DNA of 64,000 nucleotides. Origin: Anderseniella sp. Alg231-50. GTDB lineage: Bacteria; Pseudomonadota; Alphaproteobacteria; Rhizobiales; Aestuariivirgaceae. Location: positions 744,001-808,000 of the forward strand of contig NZ_LT703003.1 in NCBI RefSeq assembly GCF_900149695.1, read 5' to 3'. The number at the start of each line of letters is the position of its first letter. Within the stretch, counting starts at the first letter, position 1. This document shows, one piece after another, positions 46,940-55,310 of this stretch. A model generated the notes under the pieces. It was not told the DNA's origin. It ran no database searches and was given only the letters and a program-made list of their open reading frames with translations. A program made the translations under genes and the position numbers.

Positions 46940-48154
46940 TCAGGCGGGGTTCTTCCACTCTTCGGCAGCTCGCTGCCACATCCAGCCAAGCAGATCGGAA
47001 TGATCTCCGTGCGGCCGGCGTTTTTGCTCAAACAGGTAGTTGCTGGGTTTGATTTGGGGGGGTGAGCTGCCATCGGCAGTGCCAACTTCAAAGATGTCAG
47101 CCCACCTGAAATCGCCATCAAACGTAAATTTGGGATTGCCGAAACTTGCGGTAGGCCACAAGAATTTCCATGCGGCGAATTCTGCCTGATGAGTGAACCG
47201 ACCAACCAGGTACTGCCCGAGCGTCAGCCCCAATGAAGCACCAGCCGCGCTGTCAATAGGAAAGTGAACTCCCGCGACCGTCCTGTTCACAGCAATCCGG
47301 GATGCCTGGCGCATCAACTGTACCGGCCAGCCTGTTTCCGAAAACTGAGGATTGTCGGCCTGCCCGGTTCGCATCAACATCAACAACACATACGCGAGGA
47401 CAAATGCTTCGGTCGCGTGTCCGCTCGGCAACGTACCGTGGCCAGGGGTTGATATGATCGGCTGAACCTGCGGGGAGTAACTACTTGGCCGCTTGCAGGC
47501 AAGGGCATGTTTCATCCTCATTTCCACAATGTTCGTTGTCCTCAGCACCGCTGCCAGCAACTCGACTGTCCAGCGCGACTTCTCAAGTTGCAGGTCCGCA
47601 ATCGACGCGAAGAAGGCTGATGCCCCGGAAATCTGTGCAAGAATCTCGTGTGCACGGTCAATTCGCAAGTCTGCGTAACTGTTCAGGAAGTCCAACTGCT
47701 GCCGGAATGCTTCGGGGTCCGGACGGTGTACTTTGATGAGCGTCTTGTATTTGTGATTTTTCTTTGTTCCTGCCGGATCGTTTGCCAAATGGAGCAATGA
47801 AGCAGATGCACCGACCTTCGTTATTTTCGTGGAAAAACCAAGCCGGGACGAAAGTTCAAAGTCCAGAATACTGGCCCGCACCCATGGTGCCCACTGCTCC
47901 ATATTACCAGATTTTTCAAACGACAACTGCGCGGGAGTTGTGCCAGGTTTTTGCCACGGACCTACGATGCCGTCCCGATTGGTAATCAGCGCGCCAGGGC
48001 CAACCAAGCCGTGTCCCATTCCAGCCATGCCCGCCATTCCAGCCATGCCCGCCATTCCAGCCATTCCAGCCATGCCTGCCATACCCGCCATTCCAGCCAT
48101 TCCAGCCATTCCAGCCATTCCAGCCATGCCTGCGCTAATGGATTCCGTACTCAT
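46940..48154 (-). CDS. PAP2/vanadium-dependent haloperoxidase-like protein with N-terminal AGM repeat
   Basis: 404 residues. After MSTESIS the N-terminus is 13 consecutive Ala-Gly-Met tripeptides (residues 8-46) and a short Gly-rich linker. The catalytic domain shows the vanadate/phosphate-binding pattern of this superfamily: Lys215-x6-Arg222-Pro, PSGH (243-246) and Arg291-x5-His297-x3-Asp301. Such enzymes are haloperoxidases or acid phosphatases; the sequence does not decide which. There is no signal peptide. The ATG at 48154 has GGGAGAAG upstream, so the repeat is truly N-terminal. It is followed closely by the subtilase gene. Confidence 0.85.
   Translation of the reverse strand: MSTESISAGMAGMAGMAGMAGMAGMAGMAGMAGMAGMAGMAGMAGMGHGLVGPGALITNRDGIVGPWQKPGTTPAQLSFEKSGNMEQWAPWVRASILDFELSSRLGFSTKITKVGASASLLHLANDPAGTKKNHKYKTLIKVHRPDPEAFRQQLDFLNSYADLRIDRAHEILAQISGASAFFASIADLQLEKSRWTVELLAAVLRTTNIVEMRMKHALACKRPSSYSPQVQPIISTPGHGTLPSGHATEAFVLAYVLLMLMRTGQADNPQFSETGWPVQLMRQASRIAVNRTVAGVHFPIDSAAGASLGLTLGQYLVGRFTHQAEFAAWKFLWPTASFGNPKFTFDGDFRWADIFEVGTADGSSPPQIKPSNYLFEQKRRPHGDHSDLLGWMWQRAAEEWKNPA
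48017..48133 (-). repeat. 13 x 9-bp tandem repeat coding (Ala-Gly-Met)13
   Basis: Exactly 117 bases, 13 units of nine. The units encode the same tripeptide while Ala and Gly codons vary in third position (GCT, GCG, GCA; GGA, GGC, GGT), so the peptide is conserved despite silent changes. Unit number could change by slippage without shifting frame. Confidence 0.95.
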
Positions 48155-48317
48155 TGCTTCTTCTCCCTGGAGTTGGATGTTGATCAATTGGTAGCAGCAC
48201 AAAAACAAGACTTCTGTTAAACAACTAACACAGCCCTGAAACACGAATTCCAATCGAGTAGCCGGCAAAAATCCGAGATTCAAACTTTTCCAAACACTGA
48301 GACAGGCGTGAAAGAGT

Positions 48318-50102
48318 TCATTTAGGAACGCCAACCTCAACAAGTACGTCTGCCCACTCTTGGCCGATGGGGTATGGTTGGCTCGGAGACTTCGCCAACC
48401 AGTCACTGACGGTCAAGTCAGGCTCCAGCGACATCAGAAGCGCAACAATTTCCTCTGCTTCATCGAATTGTCCCAAACGCCAAAGCGAAGCAGACAGTAC
48501 TCTCAACGTAGACGTGTGCGTGCGGTTAGCTCGCAACGAACGCTTGGCCAGCCGCATTGCGTCATCATAGCGATGGGCCGCCAACGCTGCAGTTGCAGCC
48601 AATGAGTCGTAAAAATACTTGTGTGGATCAATGGGGCTGAGTTTCAGTGCTTTGCCGGTATTGTCCACGGCCACTTCACCTTCACCGCGGAAAGCATGCA
48701 TCGTTCCCTTTAACAACCAGGCCAGGGAGTTGTTGGGATTGGCATTCAGAGCAGCTTCGTATCGAACCTCAGCGGCATCCAGTTCTCGCAACAGGTTGGT
48801 GTGCACCATCCCGTCAATTGTCAAACTCAGAGAACATTCCGGGTCAATATCAAGCGCCCGCTTGGTAAGATCCAGGGCCCTGCTGCCTTCCTCGACAGGA
48901 CTATCTGACCAACCTTGCTGAACCTTCAGTACATGCCAGTTAGCCATCCATGCGCTTGGCAGGGATTGTCTGGATGCCCTGTTGGCCAGCTCTTCAAGCA
49001 GATCTCTTGCAAGCACAAAATCCACCTTTGACAGCCGGTGCATCAATGAAATTGCCGCAATCAGCAACGAGTAGCTTTCCAACGTTGGCAGCGGTTGCGA
49101 CTTGACCCGCTTTACTTCCCGAACACTGATGGCACGGCTAATGTCACCAACTATTCTGTCGATCAAATCGGGATTTTCATCAAGAACGCAATGGACAGTA
49201 TCTCTGTATCTCTCTGCCCAGACCACGCTACCGGTTTTGGTTTCGGCAAGCTCAACATCTGTGATCAGCTGATCGTTCGCTATGTTGTAGCTTCCAGACA
49301 TGACAAACTCAGCAGAAAGAACATTGCCGATTTCTTTCGGATCTGTCGTCGTGTTGTTCCTAAATGCAGCCGTCGACAAACGAGATATAACGTCGAATGT
49401 TGAAACGTGGGAAAATGACCGGATAATCTGATCTGCAATCACCTCTCCGATTACTTCGTGTGCTTCACCAACCAATCCGGCAGTGAATGGAACAATTGCA
49501 AGAGCTGGCAGTTTTGGTTTGAGGGTATCGATTAAGGGCAACTTCGGATAACCATCAGACCGGCATATCTTGTAGGCTCTCACCGGCATCGAAAGGTGTT
49601 TTAGATAGCAGTCTCCCAAATCCGTAATCTCTGCATCCAGCTCCGCAATCAGTTGTTCACGAACCGGAGCTGTAACCACGATCTCGCCTGGCCCAGCCAA
49701 AGTGGTCAACCGCGCACCTATCATTACTTCCCGACCATAAACATCATGCTCATCGATCAGCACCTCACTGGCGCTCAACCCCATTCTCAAATGCAGTTGC
49801 TGATCTACCGTCAAACCCTTGTTCATACTTGTGCTGAGGGATTGAATCTCAAGTGCAGCATTGACAGCAGCTCTGGCCGTCATGAAATTCAATACAAACC
49901 CATCTCCCAGGCTGTTGCCAAACTGACCCTGGTGAAGAGGGAGTATCTGCTCTTCGAGCTGGTCGCGAAGAGACCTTATGTGCGCAATGGTCTGGTGCTC
50001 AAAACGATCCAGCAACCGAGTGGATTCAACAACGTCTACGAACAGCACCGCTCGTTTGTCTCTGAATACTGTCTTGAGGATTCTCATCGCCCCGGTATTC
50101 AT
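48318..50102 (-). CDS. class III nucleotidyl cyclase-like protein with TolB-N-type and TPR domains, degenerate catalytic site
   Basis: 594 residues. The N-terminal cyclase homology domain keeps both metal-binding aspartates (Asp23 in LFVDVVES, Asp67 in NSLGDG) and the transition-state Arg131. Where active adenylate cyclases have the purine-recognising Lys it has Asn63, and where they have the transition-state Asn it has Met127. A TolB-like domain (LPALAIVPF, then EFVMSGSYNI) and several TPR helices follow, ending PDLTVSDWLAKSP. It may be inactive, altered in substrate, or a regulatory partner. It heads the left arm, divergent from the Crp-YcaO operon. Confidence 0.88.
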   Translation of the reverse strand: MNTGAMRILKTVFRDKRAVLFVDVVESTRLLDRFEHQTIAHIRSLRDQLEEQILPLHQGQFGNSLGDGFVLNFMTARAAVNAALEIQSLSTSMNKGLTVDQQLHLRMGLSASEVLIDEHDVYGREVMIGARLTTLAGPGEIVVTAPVREQLIAELDAEITDLGDCYLKHLSMPVRAYKICRSDGYPKLPLIDTLKPKLPALAIVPFTAGLVGEAHEVIGEVIADQIIRSFSHVSTFDVISRLSTAAFRNNTTTDPKEIGNVLSAEFVMSGSYNIANDQLITDVELAETKTGSVVWAERYRDTVHCVLDENPDLIDRIVGDISRAISVREVKRVKSQPLPTLESYSLLIAAISLMHRLSKVDFVLARDLLEELANRASRQSLPSAWMANWHVLKVQQGWSDSPVEEGSRALDLTKRALDIDPECSLSLTIDGMVHTNLLRELDAAEVRYEAALNANPNNSLAWLLKGTMHAFRGEGEVAVDNTGKALKLSPIDPHKYFYDSLAATAALAAHRYDDAMRLAKRSLRANRTHTSTLRVLSASLWRLGQFDEAEEIVALLMSLEPDLTVSDWLAKSPSQPYPIGQEWADVLVEVGVPK

Positions 50103-50475
50103 TGATTCCGCTCTAAAATTGACTTTCTTTCGCAGTCATTTCATTTGTTGAAATACCTAAAGTTTACACTACGTAAGAATTTAGCTCCGTGTAAACAGGC
50201 ATGTGTATTGATTCCGCTCCACGTCGTCACATTCATGTTACGAATTGGGTCCTGACTGAATGTTCTTCGCCACTGTGAGACGACGGTGCGCGAGATCATC
50301 GCCAGCCAATCTTCATTGATGAAGAATTCACTTCCCTATTCCTGAACAAACACCCTTGGCTTTGGGTGCAATGCAACCTAATGATGGGACAGGGACGGCA
50401 CCTGTTTATCAATTCGGTATTTTCAGTGGCTGGTGTAGGATGTCCTTTTTGGTTGACGACTTGAGATGCAGCACA
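50103..50475. promoter_or_regulatory. 373-bp divergent control region between the two arms
   Basis: It separates the start of the left-arm cyclase (50102) from that of the right-arm Crp-type regulator (50476). It is clearly A+T-rich. It contains an inverted repeat GTTTACAC-N19-GTGTAAAC (50162-50196) and a 13-bp direct repeat ATTGATTCCGCTC at 50101-50113 and 50207-50219. No gene is supported inside it; the regulator frame extends upstream to 50356 but the extra residues are not family-like. Confidence 0.55.
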
Positions 50476-51180
50476 ATGGATCTGGACAAGAATGAACTGC
50501 TGACCCGGGTGTCGATATTCAGTGTTCTCGCGGAAGAGGAACGGAATGTCGTTGCCGCAAAGTGCCAGTGGAGCAACTACAGCAAGAACCAGACAGTGCT
50601 GGATGAAAGCGATTCCAGCACGGATATCTTCTTCGTCATCGAAGGCTCGGTTTCAGCCAAGGGCTTTTCGATGAACGGCAAGGAGGTCACCTACACCTTC
50701 ATCAGCCAGGGCGAAATGTTCGGGGAGTTTGCCGCGATTGACAACCAGACCCGGTCAGCTTCGATCCAGCCGATGGAAGACGCGGTGATCGCGCGCATGT
50801 CGTCTGCCGATTTCAAGTCGGTGCTGCACGACTACCCGCCCGTTGCGGTGCGCTTTGCGGAACACCTTGTGCAGAAACTCAGATACCTCACCAACCGGGT
50901 GTTTGAATTCAGCACCATGTCGGTCGGCTACCGGCTGCACGCGGAACTTTTGCGGTATTGCGTGGAGAGCGGGATTCAGGAGAATGCCGCAAAAATCGAA
51001 CCAGCCCCCACCCATTATGAAATCGCCGCTCGCATCAGCACACACCGTGAAGCCGTGTCCCGGCACCTGAGCCAACTGGAAGCGGCAGGCATTGTCGAGG
51101 CGTCGCGCAAGCGGATCATTGTCCTCGATGTCAACCGGCTGCGCGATATCGTGAACGAGTTCAGCTCAGATCACCTGTGA
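50476..51180 (+). CDS. Crp/Fnr family transcriptional regulator of the YcaO-TfuA operon
   Basis: 234 residues from the ATG at 50476 (MDLDKNELLTRVSIFSVLAEEERN). The effector domain has GEMFGEFAAIDNQTRSASIQ, matching the cAMP-binding cassette with Gly-Glu and Arg-Ser-Ala. The DNA-binding helix-turn-helix is HYEIAARISTHREAVSRHLSQLEAAG. Its stop overlaps the YcaO GTG start (GTGA), so regulator and modification enzyme are made together. Control by cyclic nucleotide from the flanking cyclases is inferred from context. ATG codons further upstream lengthen only a non-conserved leader. Confidence 0.92.
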   Translation: MDLDKNELLTRVSIFSVLAEEERNVVAAKCQWSNYSKNQTVLDESDSSTDIFFVIEGSVSAKGFSMNGKEVTYTFISQGEMFGEFAAIDNQTRSASIQPMEDAVIARMSSADFKSVLHDYPPVAVRFAEHLVQKLRYLTNRVFEFSTMSVGYRLHAELLRYCVESGIQENAAKIEPAPTHYEIAARISTHREAVSRHLSQLEAAGIVEASRKRIIVLDVNRLRDIVNEFSSDHL

Positions 51181-52409
51181 GCCGGAAAACCCAGATGACG
51201 GCGTCGAAGAGTTATTTCGCAGGTACCCACCGAACCGTTGCGCCCGCAGACACAGTCGAGCGGTTAAAGCCGCTCATGAGCGATTTCGGCATCACACGCA
51301 TTGCCGACGTCACCGGTCTTGACCGCATCGGCATACCGGTTGTCATGGTCGTCAGGCCAAATTCGCGATCTGTTGCGGTATCGCAGGGCAAAGGCCTGGA
51401 CATCGCATCCGCCAAGGCCTCCGGCCTGATGGAAGCGATCGAAACCTGGCATGCGGAACGGCTGGTGCTGCCGCTGAAACTGGCCAGTTACCGCGAGCTG
51501 AGCGCAGACCACCCGGTGGTTCAGATCGACCGCCTGCCACCGCTGGAAGACAGCCTGTTTCATCGCGATCAGCCCATCTTGTGGATTGAAGGCAAGAACC
51601 TGTTCGACCGGCAACCTGTGTGGCTGCCCTACGAGATGGTGCACACCAATTACAATATCCCAAGGCCAACGGGGCATGGCTGCTTTCCGGCCAGCACCAA
51701 CGGGCTTGCTTCGGGAAACCACATTCTCGAGGCGACCTGCCACGCCATCTGCGAGGTGATCGAACGGGACGCGTCAACATTGTGGCACCACCTGGACCCG
51801 GACGAACGCTGGGCGACGCGCATCGACGTCGACACCATTGACGATCCGTACTGCGGCGAACTTCTGCGCATACTGGCGCAGGCTGAGCTTGAACCGGTCA
51901 TCTGGAACATGACAACCGACACGGGCGTGCCGGCATTTTATTGCCTGTTGCTGGACGAAAACACCGGCGACGGCCACATGGGAGCCGGCGCCGGATGCCA
52001 TCCGGCACGGGAAATCGCGCTTTCACGGGCCCTGACCGAGGCGGTGCAGACCCGCACCACCTATATAGCCGGGTCGAGGGACGACCTCACCCCGGCGGAA
52101 TTCTCGGAAGCCGGTCGCGCTGAAAAATACCGCTATGCCGAGCGCATGATGGAAGGCGGCGACGGCCAGGGTAATTTCCAGGAGATTTTCAGCAAGCTTG
52201 CCACAACCATGGAAGATGATATCGAATTTGTGCTGGCCGGGTTGGCCGCAGCGGGCATTGACGAGGTTGCCGTGATCGACATGACCAGCGCCAAGTACGA
52301 AATACCTGTCGTACGGGTGGTGATCCCGGGCCTGGAGGCACCGCATGATGACGATGGTTACATACCGGGGCCACGTGCGCTCAGTGTTGTCGAGGCAAGC
52401 CAGCCGTGA
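51177..52409 (+). CDS. ycaO: YcaO-type ATP-dependent cyclodehydratase/thioamide synthetase
   Basis: 410 residues. The three YcaO ATP/Mg-binding motifs are intact: Ser82-x3-Glu86-x2-Glu89 (SGLMEAIE), Glu193/Glu196 in AICEVIERDA, and Arg284-x3-Glu288-x2-Gln291-x-Arg293. YcaO proteins phosphorylate a backbone amide oxygen, leading to azolines, macroamidines or, with TfuA, thioamides. No E1-like or ocin-ThiF partner is present; the partner is TfuA immediately downstream. The C-terminus (SVVEASQP) lacks the Pro-rich tail of azoline-forming YcaOs. GTG start at 51177 overlaps the regulator stop; ATG 51195 is an alternative. Confidence 0.95.
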   Translation: MSRKTQMTASKSYFAGTHRTVAPADTVERLKPLMSDFGITRIADVTGLDRIGIPVVMVVRPNSRSVAVSQGKGLDIASAKASGLMEAIETWHAERLVLPLKLASYRELSADHPVVQIDRLPPLEDSLFHRDQPILWIEGKNLFDRQPVWLPYEMVHTNYNIPRPTGHGCFPASTNGLASGNHILEATCHAICEVIERDASTLWHHLDPDERWATRIDVDTIDDPYCGELLRILAQAELEPVIWNMTTDTGVPAFYCLLLDENTGDGHMGAGAGCHPAREIALSRALTEAVQTRTTYIAGSRDDLTPAEFSEAGRAEKYRYAERMMEGGDGQGNFQEIFSKLATTMEDDIEFVLAGLAAAGIDEVAVIDMTSAKYEIPVVRVVIPGLEAPHDDDGYIPGPRALSVVEASQP

Positions 52410-53770
52410 TCGTCATCTTCTCAGGGCCGACCCTTCCTCCCAGTGAAATTGCCACGCGGCCGGACCTGGTCTGCCTGCCTCCGGCACGGCGTGGTGACAT
52501 CCACAGGGCACTGCAGCTGAACCCGGAAATAATCGGCATTGTCGACGGCTATTTCCAGGGCGAGCTGTCAATCTGGCACAAGGAAATCCTGTGGACGATG
52601 TCGCAAGGCGTGCATGTTTTCGGCTCCTCGAGCATGGGCGCGCTGCGGGCTGCCGAACTGCACCAGTTCGGCATGCGCGGTGTCGGGCAGATCTTCGAGA
52701 GCTACCGGGACGGCGAACTTGAAGATGACGATGAAGTAGCCCTGATCCACGGGCCGCAGGACATGGGCTACATTGGCCTGTCCGAACCGATGGTCAACAT
52801 TCGAGCCACCCTGAAACAGGCCGTCAGCGACGGTGTCCTGACGGCAAAGCTGGCGGGCAGGTTGATCGACGCGGCCAAGGCCACCTACTACCGCGAACGC
52901 AACTGGGACACCTTGCTGAGCTCTGCCAAGGCCAAGAAGAAACACGCCTCGCAGATACGCGCATTCAGGGACTGGCTTGCGGACGGCAAGGTTGACGCCA
53001 AGCGCGATGATGCCCTTCAGATGCTGCGCGAGATAGAAGAGTTTGCCGCCACCGATCCGCCGCCGAACGAGGCCAGCTATACGTTTGAGTACACGCATCT
53101 CTGGCACTCCGTTGTCGAGGATACCGACGCGCAACCCGCCCTGGCCGCACAGCAATCAGGCGAGCCTTCCGCCATGGGCATCCTCAACGAGCTCCGCCTG
53201 GACCCGGATACCTATTACAACGTGCAGCGCGAAGCTTTGCTGCGCCTGCTGGCGCTCAAGGAACAGCGGGGACGCGGATACCAGGCAAGCAGCGAGGAAC
53301 TGAATGACAGGGTCAGGGACTTTCGTCTCGCGAATGCGCTGACCAAGCGCAAGAAACTGGATGCCTGGCTGACCCGGAACGACACGGACGATGCCGGCGT
53401 GCTGCGAATGGCCAATGACAATGCGCTTGTTGACCAGTTGCTGGTTGAAGCCGAAGGCGAGCTTGACGAGCACATGCTGTCGACATTGCGCGAGACCGGG
53501 CAGTTCGTGACACTGCGCGACAAGGCAAGTGAGAAAACCCGCTTTGCCGAACAAATGCTTGCGCAGGAGGAAGATGAAGACCAGCAAGACTTCGGTGCCG
53601 GGCGTCTGCAACTGGCAGCGTGGCATTTTGAGGATTGCCTTGAACGCGAAATGCCGGCGGACTTCAACGCCTATGCGCAATCAATCGGCCTGGTCTCAGC
53701 CGACGAATTTTTCGAGTTGCTGAGGGTTGAATACCAGTATCGCCAACTGGCCGACGGCAAACCGGTTTGA
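52406..53770 (+). CDS. tfuA: TfuA-like protein, partner of YcaO
   Basis: 454 residues. The TfuA core is in the first 200 residues (VIFSGPTLPPSEIATRPDLV, PPARRGDI, IVDGYFQGELSIWHKEILW, GSSSMGALRAAEL, then GMRGVGQIFESYRDGELEDDDEVAL). The C-terminal half is a long, charged, helical extension rich in Glu and Asp that I cannot assign. TfuA proteins act with YcaO in thioamide formation, supplying or activating sulfur. The GTG start at 52406 overlaps the YcaO stop (GTGA), so the two are produced in step. Confidence 0.94.
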   Translation: MIVIFSGPTLPPSEIATRPDLVCLPPARRGDIHRALQLNPEIIGIVDGYFQGELSIWHKEILWTMSQGVHVFGSSSMGALRAAELHQFGMRGVGQIFESYRDGELEDDDEVALIHGPQDMGYIGLSEPMVNIRATLKQAVSDGVLTAKLAGRLIDAAKATYYRERNWDTLLSSAKAKKKHASQIRAFRDWLADGKVDAKRDDALQMLREIEEFAATDPPPNEASYTFEYTHLWHSVVEDTDAQPALAAQQSGEPSAMGILNELRLDPDTYYNVQREALLRLLALKEQRGRGYQASSEELNDRVRDFRLANALTKRKKLDAWLTRNDTDDAGVLRMANDNALVDQLLVEAEGELDEHMLSTLRETGQFVTLRDKASEKTRFAEQMLAQEEDEDQQDFGAGRLQLAAWHFEDCLEREMPADFNAYAQSIGLVSADEFFELLRVEYQYRQLADGKPV

Positions 53771-53818
53771 ATAAGGTTGCCGACTGGTGATAATCTTTGA
53801 CGTCAATGGGAGGGCGCC

Positions 53819-55123
53819 ATGAGTTGGGCCAGTAACGAGCGAACCAAATTCCTGCTGTATCCACGGCCTCCCGGGCAGGAGGAAGCTGTCGAGCCGGAAG
53901 AAATCGAAGTCTCCCTTGAAGCAGGCACGATCGGGCCCGGACCGGCAGATGACCGCATGTATGCCATCTTCCCGCACGACAAGCTGGTGACCTACGGAAG
54001 TGAAATCAACCGTGCTGGAGAGCAGTTTTCCCCACCGTGGTACGGCACAATTCATGAACCGGCACAGCCCGACGCGAACGGTCATTTCACGCATCTGGAA
54101 CTCGGCACGCCGCAGTTCGAAGCGGCTCACCTTTATGGCTGCACGCGATTTGTGCTGGACATCTGGGAGGGATATTTCGACCAACCGATCCATTGGCATT
54201 TCGGCGATATCTACGAGCGCATGGAACTTGTCATCATGCCGCGTTTCCCCAACGCAACCATGGGCTTCGGCTTCATGGAGATCGGCGGGTATGACATCGA
54301 TGAAAACGGTTACCAGCCGTTCAGCCTGAATTTCGATGTGATCGGCCATGAGGTCGGGCACTCGATCATCTATCCGATCATCGGATTACCCGATCCCGAA
54401 AGGGTGCATCACGACTATTACGGGTTTCACGAATCCGCAGCAGACATGGTGGCACTGATTTCATCCCTGCATTTCGAGAGCGCCCTGGACCACCTGCTGG
54501 AGACAACCCATGGCAATCTGTATGCCCTGAACAGCCTCAACCGCATCGGCAAGCTGAGCAAGAACAAGCAGATCAGAATTGCATCGAATGAGCTGACCTT
54601 GTGGGATTTCACCGATGGCTGGACGGATGAGCATGATCTGGGCCAACCGCTGACGGCAGCGATCTTCGATACTCTCGTCGACATCTTTCACGACAGCATG
54701 AAGGATTGGGGCCTGGTAACCGAAGAGATAATCGAGATAGCGGACGCACTGGAAGACCAGGACGAATACCTGAGCGTCATGCAGGATTTCTTCGATCAGA
54801 TCTACGAGGCTCAGTGGGGCCAGATGCGGCAGGCCTTGATGGAAGCGCGCGACATCATAGGCACCATCCTGGCCACGACATTTGCAAAACTGACCCCGCA
54901 GCTTACCTACAAGGATGTGGCCGACGCACTGGTGCTGGCTGAGCTGGAGATCTGCAACGGCTCTTACCGCAACATTCTGATCCACAACCTCAAGAAGCGG
55001 GGAATCGGTGATGTTGCGGTCGGACCAAGGCTGTCCGAACCGGACCATAACAGCCACGCATTTTCAGTCCGCACGCAATTGCCCGGCGGCAAAAGACGGG
55101 GATGCCGCCATACACGCAGATAA
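53819..55123 (+). CDS. zinc metallopeptidase of gluzincin type (HEVGH)
   Basis: 434 residues. The zinc motif HEVGH (177-181) in VIGHEVGHSIIYP is followed 23 residues later by Glu205 in FHESAADM, the third ligand with the E-x-x-x-D form of thermolysin/fungalysin-like gluzincins. There is no signal peptide and no prepro region, so it is likely cytoplasmic. The C-terminal part is helical and acidic. The ATG at 53819 has GGGAGGG upstream, 48 bases after tfuA. In a modified-peptide operon a dedicated peptidase of this sort usually removes a leader or releases core units (inference). Confidence 0.85.
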   Translation: MSWASNERTKFLLYPRPPGQEEAVEPEEIEVSLEAGTIGPGPADDRMYAIFPHDKLVTYGSEINRAGEQFSPPWYGTIHEPAQPDANGHFTHLELGTPQFEAAHLYGCTRFVLDIWEGYFDQPIHWHFGDIYERMELVIMPRFPNATMGFGFMEIGGYDIDENGYQPFSLNFDVIGHEVGHSIIYPIIGLPDPERVHHDYYGFHESAADMVALISSLHFESALDHLLETTHGNLYALNSLNRIGKLSKNKQIRIASNELTLWDFTDGWTDEHDLGQPLTAAIFDTLVDIFHDSMKDWGLVTEEIIEIADALEDQDEYLSVMQDFFDQIYEAQWGQMRQALMEARDIIGTILATTFAKLTPQLTYKDVADALVLAELEICNGSYRNILIHNLKKRGIGDVAVGPRLSEPDHNSHAFSVRTQLPGGKRRGCRHTRR

Positions 55124-55310
55124 CACACGATGAAGTTAGCGGATTGCAGTCCCAAAGGCTCGCAATGTGCTTTTCAACCGCGAAAAAAATAGTGTAGGCT
55201 ATTTCCAGCCGGAATGACTTTGCGTAACAGCAATCTGGTTGCGAAGAAGGGGGAGTAACCAGAAAAGTTGCGCCGGTACAAATAGGGGTACACAAAAAAG
55301 GGGTGGGTAC

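Noticed and set aside
48017-48133. Possible CRISPR-like or microsatellite array
   Set aside because: Units of 9 bp have no spacers and are in frame within a gene; it is a coding tandem repeat. The same applies to the 15-bp units at 55803-55937.
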